Positions 30,451-43,125 of a stretch of 64,000 nt of DNA are shown piece by piece; position 1 is the stretch's first letter; every line of letters starts with the position of its first letter. The DNA lies in NCBI GenBank assembly GCA_037783415.1, contig JAZGTN010000164.1, positions 1,550,001 to 1,614,000 of the forward strand. The letters are read 5' to 3'. Origin of the DNA: Leptasterias polaris (Eukaryota; Echinodermata; Asteroidea; Forcipulatida; Asteriidae). The position numbers and the translations under genes are program-made. The notes under the pieces were generated by a model. That model was not told where the DNA came from, did not search any database, and worked only from the letters and a program-made list of their open reading frames with translations.

Positions 30451-31084
30451 GGGATTTTAAACATTATTTCAATATTCTTTGATTTCAACTGGTTTAACTT
30501 TCCATGATGCAATACCTTTCCTGGGTAAACTACGGATTCTGAACCATATGAAGTTTATTGATAAAGTTAGGAGACATTTTCAGTTGCACACTCAGCAAAT
30601 CATTGTCATAGTTAGGCAATTAGGAGTGCTCACTGTTGAGAGATCTGTTGAAGTTAGGCAGAGTGTTCCATCATGGATCACACCACTTATGCACTCGAAC
30701 TTTTCACACCAAAGAGAAGAACTAGGACAGCAAGGAAATTGTAAAACTGTTTGGTTGGCATCCTTTGACCTTTTTTGTGTGAGGACAAACAATTTTTCAG
30801 TCCTCTGCAATTTAGCATGAATCTGAACCGGCACATAATGCTAGCTTTGTCTGGTAACAGCTGGTTAATAGATCTTGATTTCAGTTGTAATTTCTGGAGG
30901 AAGTTGTTTTTAGAAACGGCCATGACCGAAAAGGCCTTAGGAAAGTTAAGATAGGTTGATAATGGCAGTCAGGGCCCAGATTAAAGAGATTTTGTGTATC
31001 CAGATGTGTTTTTTTACTTGTCCTTTTAACCCCCTGTAGGTTTATCTCCTGAAAAATTTCTGAAAAGATGTTGTATTTAAAATA

Positions 31085-31310
31085 TCTAGTAATAAACCAC
31101 AAGGGGAACTGACTGGGCAAATCCAATACAATTTTGGGGTAAACAAAGAAATATTGACTAGAATTGGTTTGTTTAACTTGGGACCTCCAGATTAACATGG
31201 CGGCGCTCCACCAACTGTCTAGTCCAATATTTGTGGTCTCCCTATTTTGTCAATATCTTCATCATGAGTGCCAGTCAGAAGCCATTCAACCTGTAACTAT
31301 AAAATGTATA
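31085..31310 (-). repeat. tRNA-Asn-like SINE family, copy 5
   Basis: The minus strand carries the leader (GGCTTCTGACTGGCACTC, TTGACAAAATAGGGAGACC), a decayed tRNA-like part (CATGTTAATCTGGAGGTC keeps the anticodon GTT) and the 3' body ending CAGTTCCCCTTGTGG. Confidence 0.75.
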
Positions 31311-31467
31311 AGATTTTTAGATAGGTTGAGTTGAAAGCATTTATGAATCTACATGTTTTTTTTGGGGGGGGGTTTCATTTGTTGTTCCTGTAGTAGGTGT
31401 TGGTGGTATAGTTGTTGGTGGTTGCAGTTATTTTTTCTTTTGAATAGTTAAATCTCACTCCATTTAA

Positions 31468-31835
31468 AGGCACTGTACACGTTTGGTAATTACTCAAAAT
31501 ATATATTAGCATAAAAACTTACTTGGTAACGAGCAACGGAGAGCTGTTGATAGTATAAAACATTGTGAGAAACCACTCCTTCTGAAGTAACGTAGTTCTT
31601 GAGAAAGAGGTAATTTCTCACTAAAATAATAAAAGACTTCTGGCCAGAAGCCTTTTTTTCCTATCTGAAAGCACACTAATTTGTACAACAAGGGTGTTTT
31701 TTCTTTCATCATTTTCTTGCAACTTCAATAACCAATTGAGCCCAAATTTTCACAGGCTTGTTATTTTATGCATATGTTGGGATACACCAAGTGAGAATAC
31801 TGGTCTTTGACAATTACAAAACGTGTTCAGTGCCT
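31468..31835. mobile_element. 368-bp TTAA-flanked MITE, family I copy 2
   Basis: Left end AGGCACTGTACACGTTTGG, right end inverted AGGCACTGAACACGTTTTG, flanked by TTAA at 31464-31467 and 31836-31839. It matches 12612-12970 with few substitutions and one 9-bp length difference near 31771. The close match implies fairly recent spread. Confidence 0.92.
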
Positions 31836-32734
31836 TTAACACAATAATCAATTGCGTTGAATAGTTTCTGTCAATTTTATGGATTCTATAATCCCACCCA
31901 AAATGAAGTCATCAATTTACCATATTTTTGACTGCTAGAGGGCACTTTCAAAGCCTAATTTCCTTGCATCACAATTACAGTTTTATTTTGTTTTACCAGC
32001 CTGTATGTTGTTTTCTTGTATCAATGGCCAAACAAAAAGTAACAACAATGGACAAACCAGATCGTTTTACTCATTTTACATTACGTAAATTTGGTTCACA
32101 CACGCCCTCACGCAGTCAAAACTACTGCGACAACTGATAAATTCCATTCATAAAAAGGGAAAGTTTCTCAGGAGCACTTGTACAGCTACCAAAGTTAAGG
32201 TGACAAGACATAATTATAAGCATTATTTTCAGGCATCCAGCTGAGGTCAGTGCATTCTTTAATGAAGGATTAGGCGGTTACCAACTTAAACTTTGTAGTA
32301 ATTTGCTGTTTGTCCTTCCTTCTTCTGTTGATTTTTTCTCATGCAAGGAAGTATCGATAGGTACTTAATACCTCCGTTCCACCCCCACACAACTACATTT
32401 CTGGTAATATTCGCTTCATCTAACAAAAGGTGTCCGATTATAAAAATGGCCTTTTGAGACAGCAGGGTTTTTTGTTTTAGACTTACTGCCCAAAGATTGC
32501 GCCCTGCTGGGCTTGTCACAATTTCAGACATGAAACAGCCAGGAACAATGTTACATTTTTTTCCCTCTTTATGTCATTCTCCTCCCTTGTTCTCAGGCAG
32601 GTCTTGACCTTTCATGACCGACCTGTGAGGCTAGGCCCACATCCTGTCCCTACCAATGTTGCTGTATGTTTACCTTTTAAACCCTTCTAATGTTCTTTTT
32701 AATGTTCTAACATTTTAATAGATAGATATGTATG

Positions 32735-32990
32735 TATATATTTATTATTTATTTTATTAAACATCCAACAGCACAATTAGTGGCAATAACAGGATGAATA
32801 GGAAACAAAAAGAAAAGTTCAGTTTTAGTTGTGGGTGAGGAAAACCCAGAGTGTGGGAAAACCTGTGCAATCAGGTAGGGACTAAACCCAATCCACATGC
32901 AAGGCTCCGGTCTGAGGTGGGATTCGAACTGGGGTCCACAGAGGTGAAAGGCAGGGAAAGAAACCACTGAGCCAAGCAAAATATTTGACA
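32735..32990 (-). repeat. Full-length tRNA-derived SINE with AT-rich tail
   Basis: On the minus strand: TTGGCTCAGTGGTTTC (box A), CCAGTTCGAATCCCACC (box B), a body with TTTTCCCACACTCTGG and CACAACTAAAACTGAAC, and a TAAATAATAAATATATAC tail. The order head-body-A/T tail is that of a complete SINE. It is the same type as the head fragment at 22515. Confidence 0.82.
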
Positions 32991-32999
32991 AACAATACT

Positions 33000-35900
33000 C
33001 AGTCATGGAAACAAAAGTTTTGAAATACTCTACAGAAGTGATCTTAACCAAAAAACAATTATAGGAAAATAAAATATGTTTCTTGCCATCAAACTTTCAA
33101 GTTTGTTTGCTTTTGTATTTCTTAAAAGAATGATGATGCAGAAACATTATAGACCTCGATACCAGACATAAGTCCTTTTAAAATTTAATTAGTAATTTAT
33201 TTTTTCTTTTCTTTTTGGAGGGACTTTGTAGCAGAGAATGGTTCTCTAAACATGTTCCTATAATTTCACATCTGACATTGCAATTCAACCTCAGCATGAC
33301 TGAATATAATCACACCCCCCCCCCCCCTCAAATGTCACCCCACATTCATTGGACCCCAGGTTAAGCTTGAAAGTTATCTCCAATTGAACTCCAAAACTCA
33401 CTCAATGTCAAAGGTTGTTTTCCCCCATGGAAACCGCTTATACTTTCTTGAAAGATCAATAAATAATGAGCCAATCAGAAGAGAGTTACTTGCTGATCTG
33501 GCTGACCTATTTATTTGATTGATGATGGCAGATACAGTCATTGAGATCATTTTATACCAAACCTTTTACCTTTTTCTCCCCCCATGGGGAAGTTCAAAAA
33601 GAAGTTTAACACACTAGACTGCCTTGTCAGCAGAATGTGGAGAATTTACTTTGTTCTTAAAGGGAATTCTGCAACTCTGTTTTTTCATTCCTGTTCTCTA
33701 GCATTAATCCTGAGAAAAATTTCATTAAAAGTTGTACTTTAGTTCTTGCCAAAACAGTGTGGATTTTTTTTTTTTGGGGGGGGGGGGTTATGCTTCTAAA
33801 AGAGGCTGCGAGGCAAGTTTAAATTTATAATCATAATCTTCTCAAGGATAAGAATGCCTCAAAATGGAAATTGTTGGGGGGATGATAAGTCCTAAACTAA
33901 CTAGTGATATAGCCGGTGTGTGCACTTTTTCAGGAGAAGGGGGCACAGAGGGTGGGGCACAAGGGATAGGGGCATGGCTTTTGTCATTAGTATTTGTGTG
34001 GTTAATTATAATTTCAAACAATTTAGGTGGTTTTTAAAACTATTGTATATGAAGGCATACAACTCACACATTTCACCAGGGCATATGTGTTCTTTCAACT
34101 TTATTATATTGTTCTTTTTTTTCGTGGGGAGTGGGGAACTGTCAGGATTTTTTTTTGAGGGGCCATCTATATCCATGACATCTTTCCTTATACATTTACG
34201 TAGTGAATAAATGCACTCCGCTTTACATTTTATGAGTAGATACCTTGATACTATGGTTCCATGTGACTGAGTGATAGCTCACTTGTTGCTGATTTGTGCG
34301 ATTTGATTTTTGAAGACAAAAAACTGTTTATCATTTCACATTCATCCAACCAACATCAAGACAGCTGTGCAAGATGTTTTATAAAACAATATAAACTTTA
34401 TTTATTCGTTAATAGTATGTTGCTTTGAAAATAAACATAATATAAAAAAACTATAAAAAAAATATACCAATAAGTAAGATAAAGTGTTTAACAAAATGTG
34501 TTTTTAAAGAAAGTTGCATTAAGTATCTTATATAAAAAGGAATTAAATTGTCTTTCATCAAACATGTTTTTAACCCTCTCTAAATTTCTGTCACATTTCT
34601 AAGTTTGCGATGAGAATCGTAAAGAAAAAACACACACATTTTTCAACACATTTAAGATTTGAAACAGAGACTTGTATCAGGTTTACTGCAGTGTGTGTAG
34701 CAGCACAGCAGGTTTGTCAAGTAGGTGGTGCTGATCTATAATGTATTCACACCCACAAAATAATTTGCATAAGTTAATGTGATTGACAGGCATCTAATTA
34801 GCATATTAGAAAGCTGAGTTCAGCAGCCAGAGTGGGGCCACTGTTTTGAAGGATGCTGGTGTTTTCTGTACCAAACAATGTCTATCTACTCAGGATGTCA
34901 ACAATAAGCTTAGGGTAGATTATTTTTTTGAAAAATATAATAATTTAACACAACTTATTCATAAAGTTTTAATACAGACTTGAAAATCATGTGTTTTGTT
35001 GTTATTGTTTTGTTCATGTTATTGTTACACTGGAAAAAAGCAATCTTATTGAAGCATAATTCACTGAGAACCTTTTTGTAAAAGATTGTGTTTTAATACT
35101 TAATTTCTACATCTAGAAAACCAGTGGGACTCATAGCAGATATAATGCTGATTCTGTAAGTTGAATTTTCAACACAACAACCACAACAATGCTCACGTTC
35201 AACCCAGTCAGCAAAAATACCACACCTCTTAGTCCTGGTTTTTCAATTCAGACACCACAAAAGTACAATACCGCCCTCACTAGTCAGAGGCCCAACAGGT
35301 TGTTTGTCTCAAAAGGGCCCACATGCTGCAGTTACTGTGGTAATTGTTTATTCATATGAAGGTCAAAATAATAAGCTCCTTGCTTTAAGATAAGCCTTGT
35401 ACCCTCAAGGAGATTTCTTAAAGGGTATCTTCATCATTTCATACCAGCAATGTATGTTCAGGTGATAAATTGTCATGAGAAAGCTTACAGGGTCCTCTCC
35501 AGTGGCTCTGCTTACCTCAGAATTCTTCCCTTGTAAATTATTGTCACAATTCTCTGCCTACACTGTTTTGCATTGAATTTATGTGCTGGATGTTTAAGTG
35601 AAAGAATGCCTAGCGAGAAGTATGCAAGCTTATAAGCAAACATTCCTTGCTTATGTAAGAAACATGCTTTATGTTAAGCACGTGCACTTCTGCTGCTACT
35701 GTTAGCTCCCATGTTTTGAATAAAGCAAACCAATGAAGGTTGGTCTTAAAGTGATGCAAGATTTGAATGGAGCAAGATTGACCCAATAAGGTTAAGATGT
35801 TCAATGTTTGCATTTCATATAAAATTCAAGGAAACATGAAATTAATTGTAAACCTCTATTGGATTTCTAGCAAATCAAACAAAATTCAATAAATTGATAT

Positions 35901-36540
35901 ATTTTTTTCTATAAGGTTGACATTTCCCCCTTAAAATGAGAACACAAATATTTATGTGAATTATTGTGTCAGTTTTGTTAAAATTAAGATAACAAAAATC
36001 ACTCCTTTTGAATAGCAGGTTTCATTATCTTTATATATATATATATGAAGGAAATGATATTTTTTTCTTGACAGTGTACACAAATGTAGTGGCCTTCTTT
36101 AAGAATAAGGTGTTAGTGCTTCTACAGCAATCTTTACAAAGTTGTCACCATGTAGGTAGTGGTCTTTGTGTGAGGTCAAGCAAGCTAGCTGACCCTGACA
36201 GAGGCACCCTGACTGGCCTGATTGGCTTCCCATATGGTGGTGGTTAATACCCAGGGTTGCAGTATATAATCCTTGTCTGTGGATCAGCCTAGTTCTCACA
36301 CAGTCTAGAACACTCCTCTAGAACACCTTCTTGGAGCCTCCATCTTGATTTTAAAACTTTGTATTCCATTTAGTGCTGAATTTAATTGAGGTGCTTAAGT
36401 AGAAAATATTGCTTAACAATTTTCTACTTTGCAAAAATAAGCAGGATACCATCTACAGATAGTACACATAACATGGTATTTTGGCTGATAACCTTTAGTC
36501 TGGTGAGCAAGATTTTGCTGTGGTTAGCTACTTTTTGTGC
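33000..36540. other. Intergenic stretch without recognised genes
   Basis: C13 near 33306 and a T/G run near 33765-33787; a (TA)n run near 36032. Short frames only. No repeat family that recurs elsewhere in the window was recognised. Confidence 0.5.
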
Positions 36541-36544
36541 TTAA

Positions 36545-37522
36545 AGGCACCTGGCAGTGGTATTTTTTCAAAATAAAGCTTTTGTCATTAATATATACAT
36601 TTTTATGAGTGGAATGTGAATAAACAATTTACTAAGGTTAAAAAATTGTATTTTTCTTTTAATTACAAATAAAAAAATAGGCCCCCCTTTACATGGCGCT
36701 GTTCGTGACGTCAATCGAGGCAGGAGAAAATGTGTAGTCTGGCCCCGTACATTACGTCTGGGTACCTGATCAGTATGATGCGTTTTCGTATTCGGACGTC
36801 ACCACCCAATGCAATCCTAGGACAGTGTACAGTCGACTAATACGAGACGCCAGTTTATACAAGGTTTTTCACCGGTCCCGAACTGTCCCATGCGCGTTTC
36901 TATGTCTTAAAAACGGAAGATACGAGCATGGTCATAACGAGAACATGGATAATACGAGGTATTGTTTTTCCACCAGAAACATTTCGCTGGTAACCTAAGC
37001 TTCACTGCAACTTCCCTTGCACACTACTACCAACGAAAAAATCCCTGGGCTATCCAAGTGTTCGCTGCATAGCTCTGAAAACGACGTCGGACCGGACCAC
37101 TTTGCCCTCGTTAGCCTAACTTTCGATGCCCGTAACTGCCTATATTTGGGATCTGCAGGAAAAAAATGCTGGCTGACCCCATCTTTTTAGTCGTTTTGCT
37201 GCATCCAGCAGCAATTTTCGCTGGAAAAATGCAAGAAAAAACCCCCTTTTGGATAACCAAACGAAACGTACAATCTCACTACTTGCACGTGTATATACAA
37301 CGTAAATGCAGGCAGTTCGAGTGGGGTCGATGTTCAATCGAGGCGAAGTCTTCCTCGATTGACGTCACAAAAAGGGATGGGCAGAGTCGCCCCCAAACAA
37401 CTTTATCTATTTTTTTAACATATAAATACTGACAAACAATTACTCAAAAAATTGTTTTATTGTTAATATACATGATTATACTCTTATATTTAAAAAAAAG
37501 AAAATTCTATTTCCAGGTGACT
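36545..37522. mobile_element. 978-bp nonautonomous TTAA element with ~190-bp inverted arms, family IV
   Basis: Ends AGGCACCTGG and CCAGGTGACT are flanked by TTAA at 36541-36544 and 37523-37526. The arms stay roughly complementary for ~190 bp, closing with a perfect inner pair TGACGTCAATCGAGG near 36708 and CCTCGATTGACGTCA near 37352. The ~600-bp core is GC-richer than the surroundings and has no transposase-like frame. The ends resemble family I (AGGCAC). Confidence 0.82.
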
Positions 37523-37526
37523 TTAA

Positions 37527-39140
37527 GCAGCTCTATGAAAAAAACACGCACACACATATAAAACACAACAAACCTCCACAGCTGTTTGTTCTTCATTATT
37601 TGCCACGCCCCTCCTCCCATCAGCCCCTTTCAACCCAATCTTTCCAGTTTACAAGCTAAGCTCTGAATCCCCCCCCCACACACACCCACACACTTTTGAA
37701 GAATTGTTTAAAATAAATGAATCAAGGATATTGAAAACTTATTCACCATCCAGGAACCTTGTAGACTACCAAAGTTTGAAGGAGCCAGTGACCTTATCTT
37801 CAGTTGAAGGTCCCACAATAATGTCCCACATAGAGGGAGATTGCTTATTTCAGCATTTTTACCCTGTAAGGGATGGCCTGAACATGCCATCAGCTTCAAT
37901 GTCTGGAAACTCTCTTCAGGGTCAACTAAAAACTCATCACAGTGTTTGAACAAGTAAGAATGCCTACCTCCTGCAGACTGTAGAAAACAAAGGGTTAATC
38001 TACAAAAGTTGACATTTTTTCGAAAGACTTTAATTTTGATTGTCCATTAAAAGTTTTTGAAAATGCTTTGATAAAATTCATGACAATCGTAATTTTTTAA
38101 ATTGACTGAATTTTGACAAACCATTTAGTGGTCAATTTAGCCCACCTTGCAACTTATCTACAAATTGGTTTGTTTTTCAACTTAGAAAGTCAGTCTACAA
38201 CTGTGAAAAAAATGCATACACTTTGTTGTAAGATGTTGCTTACCATGAACATTCACTCTTGAAAAATTTAAAACATCAAAATCACTCTACTTATTACAAC
38301 TAGGGACAAACTACAAACAACAAATGTTTTGTCCAAACTCAAATTGGTCTACAAATAACTTTCAATCTAAAAAGAGTAATGTCTATCTATTTTTTGACTC
38401 GAGAGAATACTAGAAAAAGAATAAATTTATAAAGAACTTTTCATACATATAAAAAACTTTTTTACAACCTTGAAATTTGGGAATAAGGATGAGACACAAA
38501 TCTTCTTCAGAAATGTTGGGAATCATTTGAGTTTTTTTTTCAAATTTTTTTTGGTACAATTTGTCTAACGTTACCTCTCTGTCGGTCACTGTACTTTTGT
38601 AATCTTTCCTAACTTCCCCCTCCAAAGCCACAACTTCGTGTTAAGCCTTGAACTAAAAATCACACAACCATTTGTGTAACCTTAAATAATTCTGTGTTAT
38701 CAGTTTAATTCGTTCCACGGTAATTAAGAATTAGAGTTTCACTTATTGTTGTACTTTTGATATCAAAAGTTTTTACTCATTGATGAGTATAACGTAAGAA
38801 CACAGCGGTATATCTCTTCATCAAAGGTTTAAAAAAAAGGTTGACTTCCGGGTGAATTTTACACTAAATCCCAATGTAGGTTCATGGGTACGTACTTTGA
38901 ATTGCTGGAGGTATTTTGTTAATGAAGTCATTAAGGCTGGTTGGTATAGGTGGGTAGGACCAGCGTGACCCTTTGGGTGGGTAATGACAAAACTTCCTTT
39001 TGAACCGGAATTCGCTTTAATTTGCCCAAGGTGGTTTTGTTGTGTTTTGTTAAGTCTGTGGTTTTATGTGAATATAATTAGGTTTTAAGGATCTTAGACA
39101 AGACTGGACATTCTATTCAAGCCACAAGAATTAAATGGAG
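37527..39140. other. Intergenic stretch without recognised features
   Basis: Contains (CA)n and a C8 run near 37671. Overlapping frames on both strands at 37704-37953 show no family features. Confidence 0.45.
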
Positions 39141-39146
39141 AGGTTG

Positions 39147-39345
39147 ATGGGTGGTTTGTTTGTTTGTTGGGTTGTTGGGGTGTTTGTTTGTTTGTTGGGG
39201 TGTTGGGTTGTTTGTTTGTTGGTTTGTTGGGGTGTTTGTTTGTTTGTTTGTTTGTTTGTTGGTTTGTTGGGTTGTTTGTTTGTTGGGTGGGGTGTTTGTT
39301 TGTTTGTTTGTTTGCGTGTTGTTGTTTTTTTTTTTTGGGGGGATG
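39147..39345. repeat. (TTTG)n / TTGGG microsatellite
   Basis: About 200 bp of TTTGTTTG interspersed with TTGTTGGGG and TTGGGTTG, ending in T12 and G6. All six frames stay open across parts of it, which explains apparent Cys/Leu/Val-rich or Thr/Asn/Lys-rich peptides. The clustered G3-G4 runs could support a G-quadruplex. Confidence 0.9.
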
Positions 39346-39639
39346 GCAAATAACGGAAGATCTATCTGCACAATTTTCATCAGCCAAAAGCAACTTCAAC
39401 TTTAAAACAAAGAACTGGAGTAACCAGAAATTTATGGTGCTGTCACTTTTTATTACTTGTTCTTGGCCTGGCATTTTTTCTTCACTGTCTAGACGAACAT
39501 GAGTTTGATTATAACACTGTTTTTTGAAGAACAGAGCATGTGAAGCTTTTCCAATTAAAATGTCATAATTTTTGTCCAACATATTATCTGAAAATTAGAA
39601 GATTTGAATGAATGTACTCTTCCAAAACTAATTGTGTAC

Positions 39640-39860
39640 CGTCCCTTTAAAGCATGTGTGTACCACTTTGGCTACTGTTAAAGAGCAGTGTTCACACTTT
39701 ATGTGAACCAACATATACAAACCTGTGAAAGTTTAAGCTCAATCAGTCATCAAAGTCACAAGAAAGAAGTAAAAAAGTATCTTTTTTAACTGTTTTCAAA
39801 CATCCAGATTTGAACTCAAAAGTTATTGTTTGACTTATTTCGAGAAAAAAATGTAATAAA
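39640..39860. repeat. Diverged relative of MITE family I (inverted)
   Basis: ACAAACCTGTGAAAGTTTAA and CTCAATCAGTCATCAAAGTC match the complement of the family I interior (CAAGCCTGTGAAAATTTGGG, CTCAATTGGTCATTGAAGTT). Ends are decayed, although CCCTTTAAAGCATGTG may be one terminus. Confidence 0.45.
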
Positions 39861-39984
39861 TTAAAGATTTATATTTACACTCTTACCAATGTTGTGCTCG
39901 CCATCAGTAAATCAACTTTGACATGGAATGTGACTCTGATTCTAAACATAACAAAAATTATACATGAAAGGTTTTAGGCTTTAG

Positions 39985-40265
39985 ATGGTGGATCAATAAT
40001 GATTGATATAGATTTTGTTATTGATTGCAAACATAATCAATAGTGATTGATATAGATTTGATATGATCGCAAACAGAATCTATAATGATTGATATATATT
40101 TTGATATTGAATCCAAACCAAATAAATAATGATTGATATAGTTTTTGATATTGAATGCAAACAGAATCAATAACGATTGACGAAGAGTTAGATATTGATC
40201 GCAAACAAAGTCAATAACGATTGATAAAGATTTTGATATTGATCGTAAACCTGAAACCACTAATG
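39985..40265. repeat. ~46-bp minisatellite
   Basis: Six units of AAT(A/C)(A/G)(T/C)GATTGATATAGA, TTTTGATATTGAT and GCAAACA(A/G)AATC, imperfect, with a further partial unit near 40337-40375. AT-rich and noncoding. Confidence 0.8.
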
Positions 40266-40599
40266 ATGTGTCAAATCTCGTGGTAAAATTCTAGACCAAT
40301 TCCTATAGCACTAATAATGATAAAGGATCAATTTTATAAGGATTGATATAGAATTTGATATTGATTGCAAACCATACCACTAGGCCCTCAATGAGGCTAC
40401 AATTCCCATGGTAAAATTCCACACCAATTCTGCAGCGCTGGTAATAAAATTCTGCTGTTGTGGCGAAAAAAATGTCCAGTCCAACTTCAGATGTCTTAGG
40501 TATGTTTGATACAATTTTGGCCCAAAAGTTGTATTGCCTTTTTTATATAACTTTTTGTATGAGAAAAAGTTTTGCAATGATTATAGAATTCATTTGATT

Positions 40600-41375
40600 G
40601 TAAATTTTCTCCCAATTTGTTTTACACATTACCTGATTGATTCCAAAATTCAAAGTCATCTAAAGATTCATTTAACAAAAGTGTTTGTATGGAATGTATT
40701 AAAATTATTTTTAATCAATCAAGAGACAGTGTGGGGAGACAGAAGTGAGGAAACTGTGAACTTATGAAATCTCACAGAGGGGTGTCCAGCATTGAAATAT
40801 GGTCTACATTTGGCCCACATGTGGTAAGCATACAGCTCTGTATGCAAGTAATGCTAAAATCACAGCATACCAAAAACTGTAATTTAAAGTTTTTAAAACT
40901 AGCTTCTCTCCACGACACTTAACTTTAGACACTTCAAACTTGTATTTGGTATTAAATGCTGTTCTATTTCTTTCTTTCTTTTTGCTTTGTTTTGGGGGTT
41001 TTGTCGTTGTTTCCCCCCCTCCCCCATCCTTCCAAGGATTTTACTTTCATTTCATTTATTTCATTTCATTTAGGAATATGTTAAGAAATATTTTTACATT
41101 GAAGCGTTTATTACTGGAATATCTTAGAATATCCTTGGTATTAGTGGGGGGTCCATCTTCAAGGTCAAAGGTGAGTCTTTTATGGCTGGGTGTCTCATAT
41201 TTTTAGCTGGCCTTTATTTGACCTCTTTATATATGGGGAGGGTTCACTGTACAGTACTCTAAGGCAGTAGGGGGGCTTTAGTATGCAGTGTAAATTAGCA
41301 AGGTCTGGTGATATTAATGAGTGCAGTAATTCACTTCTGCCCTCTTTGGGTCAACTACGCACAGTGCTACAGAGT
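40600..41375. other. Intergenic stretch without recognised features
   Basis: T- and C-rich homopolymers near 40970-41020 and a (TTTCA)n-like run near 41050. No gene-like frame. Confidence 0.45.
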
Positions 41376-41377
41376 TG

Positions 41378-41600
41378 ATCATTAGGCCGAATTGGTGGCT
41401 ACTGCTACGGCTACAGCTATGACTGTTGCTAAGGGTGTTGTTAAGGATGTCCTATACTTCAATGCATGAAGACGCGGCTATCAAGCCGTAGCCAAATCCG
41501 CCAATTTGGACATGGCCATAGTTATGGCTGTGATTGGCTTCAAAGTCCTTGTTGAAACAGTTAGCCATAAACCGTTGCCATTATTTCAGGCAAGCCCAAG
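41378..41600. repeat. Dispersed inverted-repeat fragment (GGCTAC-rich)
   Basis: GGTGGCTACTGCTACGGCTA near 41392 and AGCCGTAGCCAAATCCGCCA near 41485 are roughly complementary. A shorter related piece, AGCTGTAGCCACAGCCGCCA, is at 8022. It is likely a DNA-element remnant. Confidence 0.5.
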
Positions 41601-42825
41601 TCATTATCATTCGCAATTTTGGGCATCATTGCTTACAAAACTTGCCTTTTAATATAAATGTCCATTAGAATTCAGCTAAAACTTTGCCGAGTCCCTTTTG
41701 AAAAACTGTATATATGAATAGACCTATATCTGTTTTATATTAACTGCATATGTCCTGTACCTTTCTGCCATTGCTGGGATGAAAAAAAATATAGGTCACA
41801 AGCAGACTTCAACTGGCGTCAAATTTATGCTTTTGTCGAAGATATATATGAAATAGTGAATGTTGTGGTCAATTTGGCAAAGTGCCTACCCATGCTGGCC
41901 AATAGTCTCATTTATTTTAAAATCAAAATGAACCAGTACGGAGTTACAAAATCATTATAACTTTCTCATTATTAATTTATCATCATAATGAATTGTTTTT
42001 GAACATGTGCAAAACGCATTTTCATGAGTGGATAGTCTTTGTTGTGCTTGTTTTGTTTATGATCCTGGAATCTAGCCAACTGGACATTTCCTGTGCTGCA
42101 GAGTTTGACTCTTAAGGGCAGACCTTTCAAACAGAGTTTCGTTGTGGAACTTTGCCATCAAGATCAGTATTAACCTTGGATTGCTCTAAAAATATCATTT
42201 CATCTGGGCAGATTCTCCCACGGATATCCTTCCATTCTTGACTTCCAAAGACACTGAAGGTTCATGGTTTTTAAAAACTAAAAGACAATAGAGCTTTGCT
42301 CTTTAAAGTGCATTGTGTTATCTCGTTTAGAGATTCTTTTGTTAACAATAGTGGGAAACGGTACGTGTCTTTGTTGCTATTGATCCCTTGCACCGATGTC
42401 ACATGTGGTCTCTGTCTGCCTACGGTCTGCCAAATTGGGAGTCAAAATGCGTGCAAGGGTTTGTATGTTGCGCATCTAACTACACACGCATCATCTAAAA
42501 AACGCACTGCATGCTGCACAGTTGACACATGAGGGATCCAACTCCCAAAGTGGCTCAAGCAAGAGTTATTGCGTGATGATGTTAGGTGAATTGGGTCAAT
42601 ACAATCTAATTGTAAATTTTTGTTGCCTTAATATCAAATATGTGGTGAACATTATGAGGAAGAGTTGTCATGAGGGGAAGTGGTCACTGGTGAAGGGGAG
42701 GGGCATAAAATTACCCGCCTCCTACATTGTACCTATAGAGACCCCTTGCATATGGCATCACAAGCTCGAACAGTGCCCTCTATGGAAGACATATGAATGG
42801 CTGAGAATAGTGCGTAGCAGGTAAT

Positions 42826-43000
42826 AATAATAATAATTGTTATCATAACGAAGTCTTATAAAGCACACATATCCACCAAAAGGTGCTCAAGGCGCTGTAA
42901 TAAAAGAAGAGAAAAAACAATTAGCTCTTCTCATTCGAGAAGACCTAAATGCTTTTGACGCGAGGTGTGTTTTGAGGTACACTGGTGCATGCCTACATTG
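42826..43000. repeat. (AAT)n and LINE 3'-end-like sequence
   Basis: AATAATAATAATAATTG is followed by AAAGCACACATATCCACC, AAAAGGTGCTCAAGGCGCTG and a TCTTCTCATTCGAGAAGA inverted repeat. By analogy with 21414 this is the 3' end of a minus-strand non-LTR element. Confidence 0.5.
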
Positions 43001-43099
43001 TTTGACCTCAGTGATGACAACCTAGGGGGTCTGTTGGGTAACACTTTGGATGTTGTGTGAATGACAATACAGTTGAGAGTCTTTCCCCTTCCTCTAGTG

Positions 43100-43125
43100 T
43101 GTGTGGGGGGGGGGGGGGGGGTGAT
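43100..43125. repeat. G18-class homopolymer
   Basis: TGTGTGTG is followed by about 18 G. One of the longest homopolymers in the window; a Pro-rich opposite-strand frame here is an artefact. Confidence 0.85.

Noticed and set aside
37704..37953. Overlapping 81-codon frames on both strands
   Set aside because: Equal-length frames on opposite strands without motif, splice or codon support are expected by chance.
39094..39582. Overlapping long frames rich in Thr/Asn/Lys or Cys/Leu/Val
   Set aside because: All arise from the (TTTG)n microsatellite and its complement.
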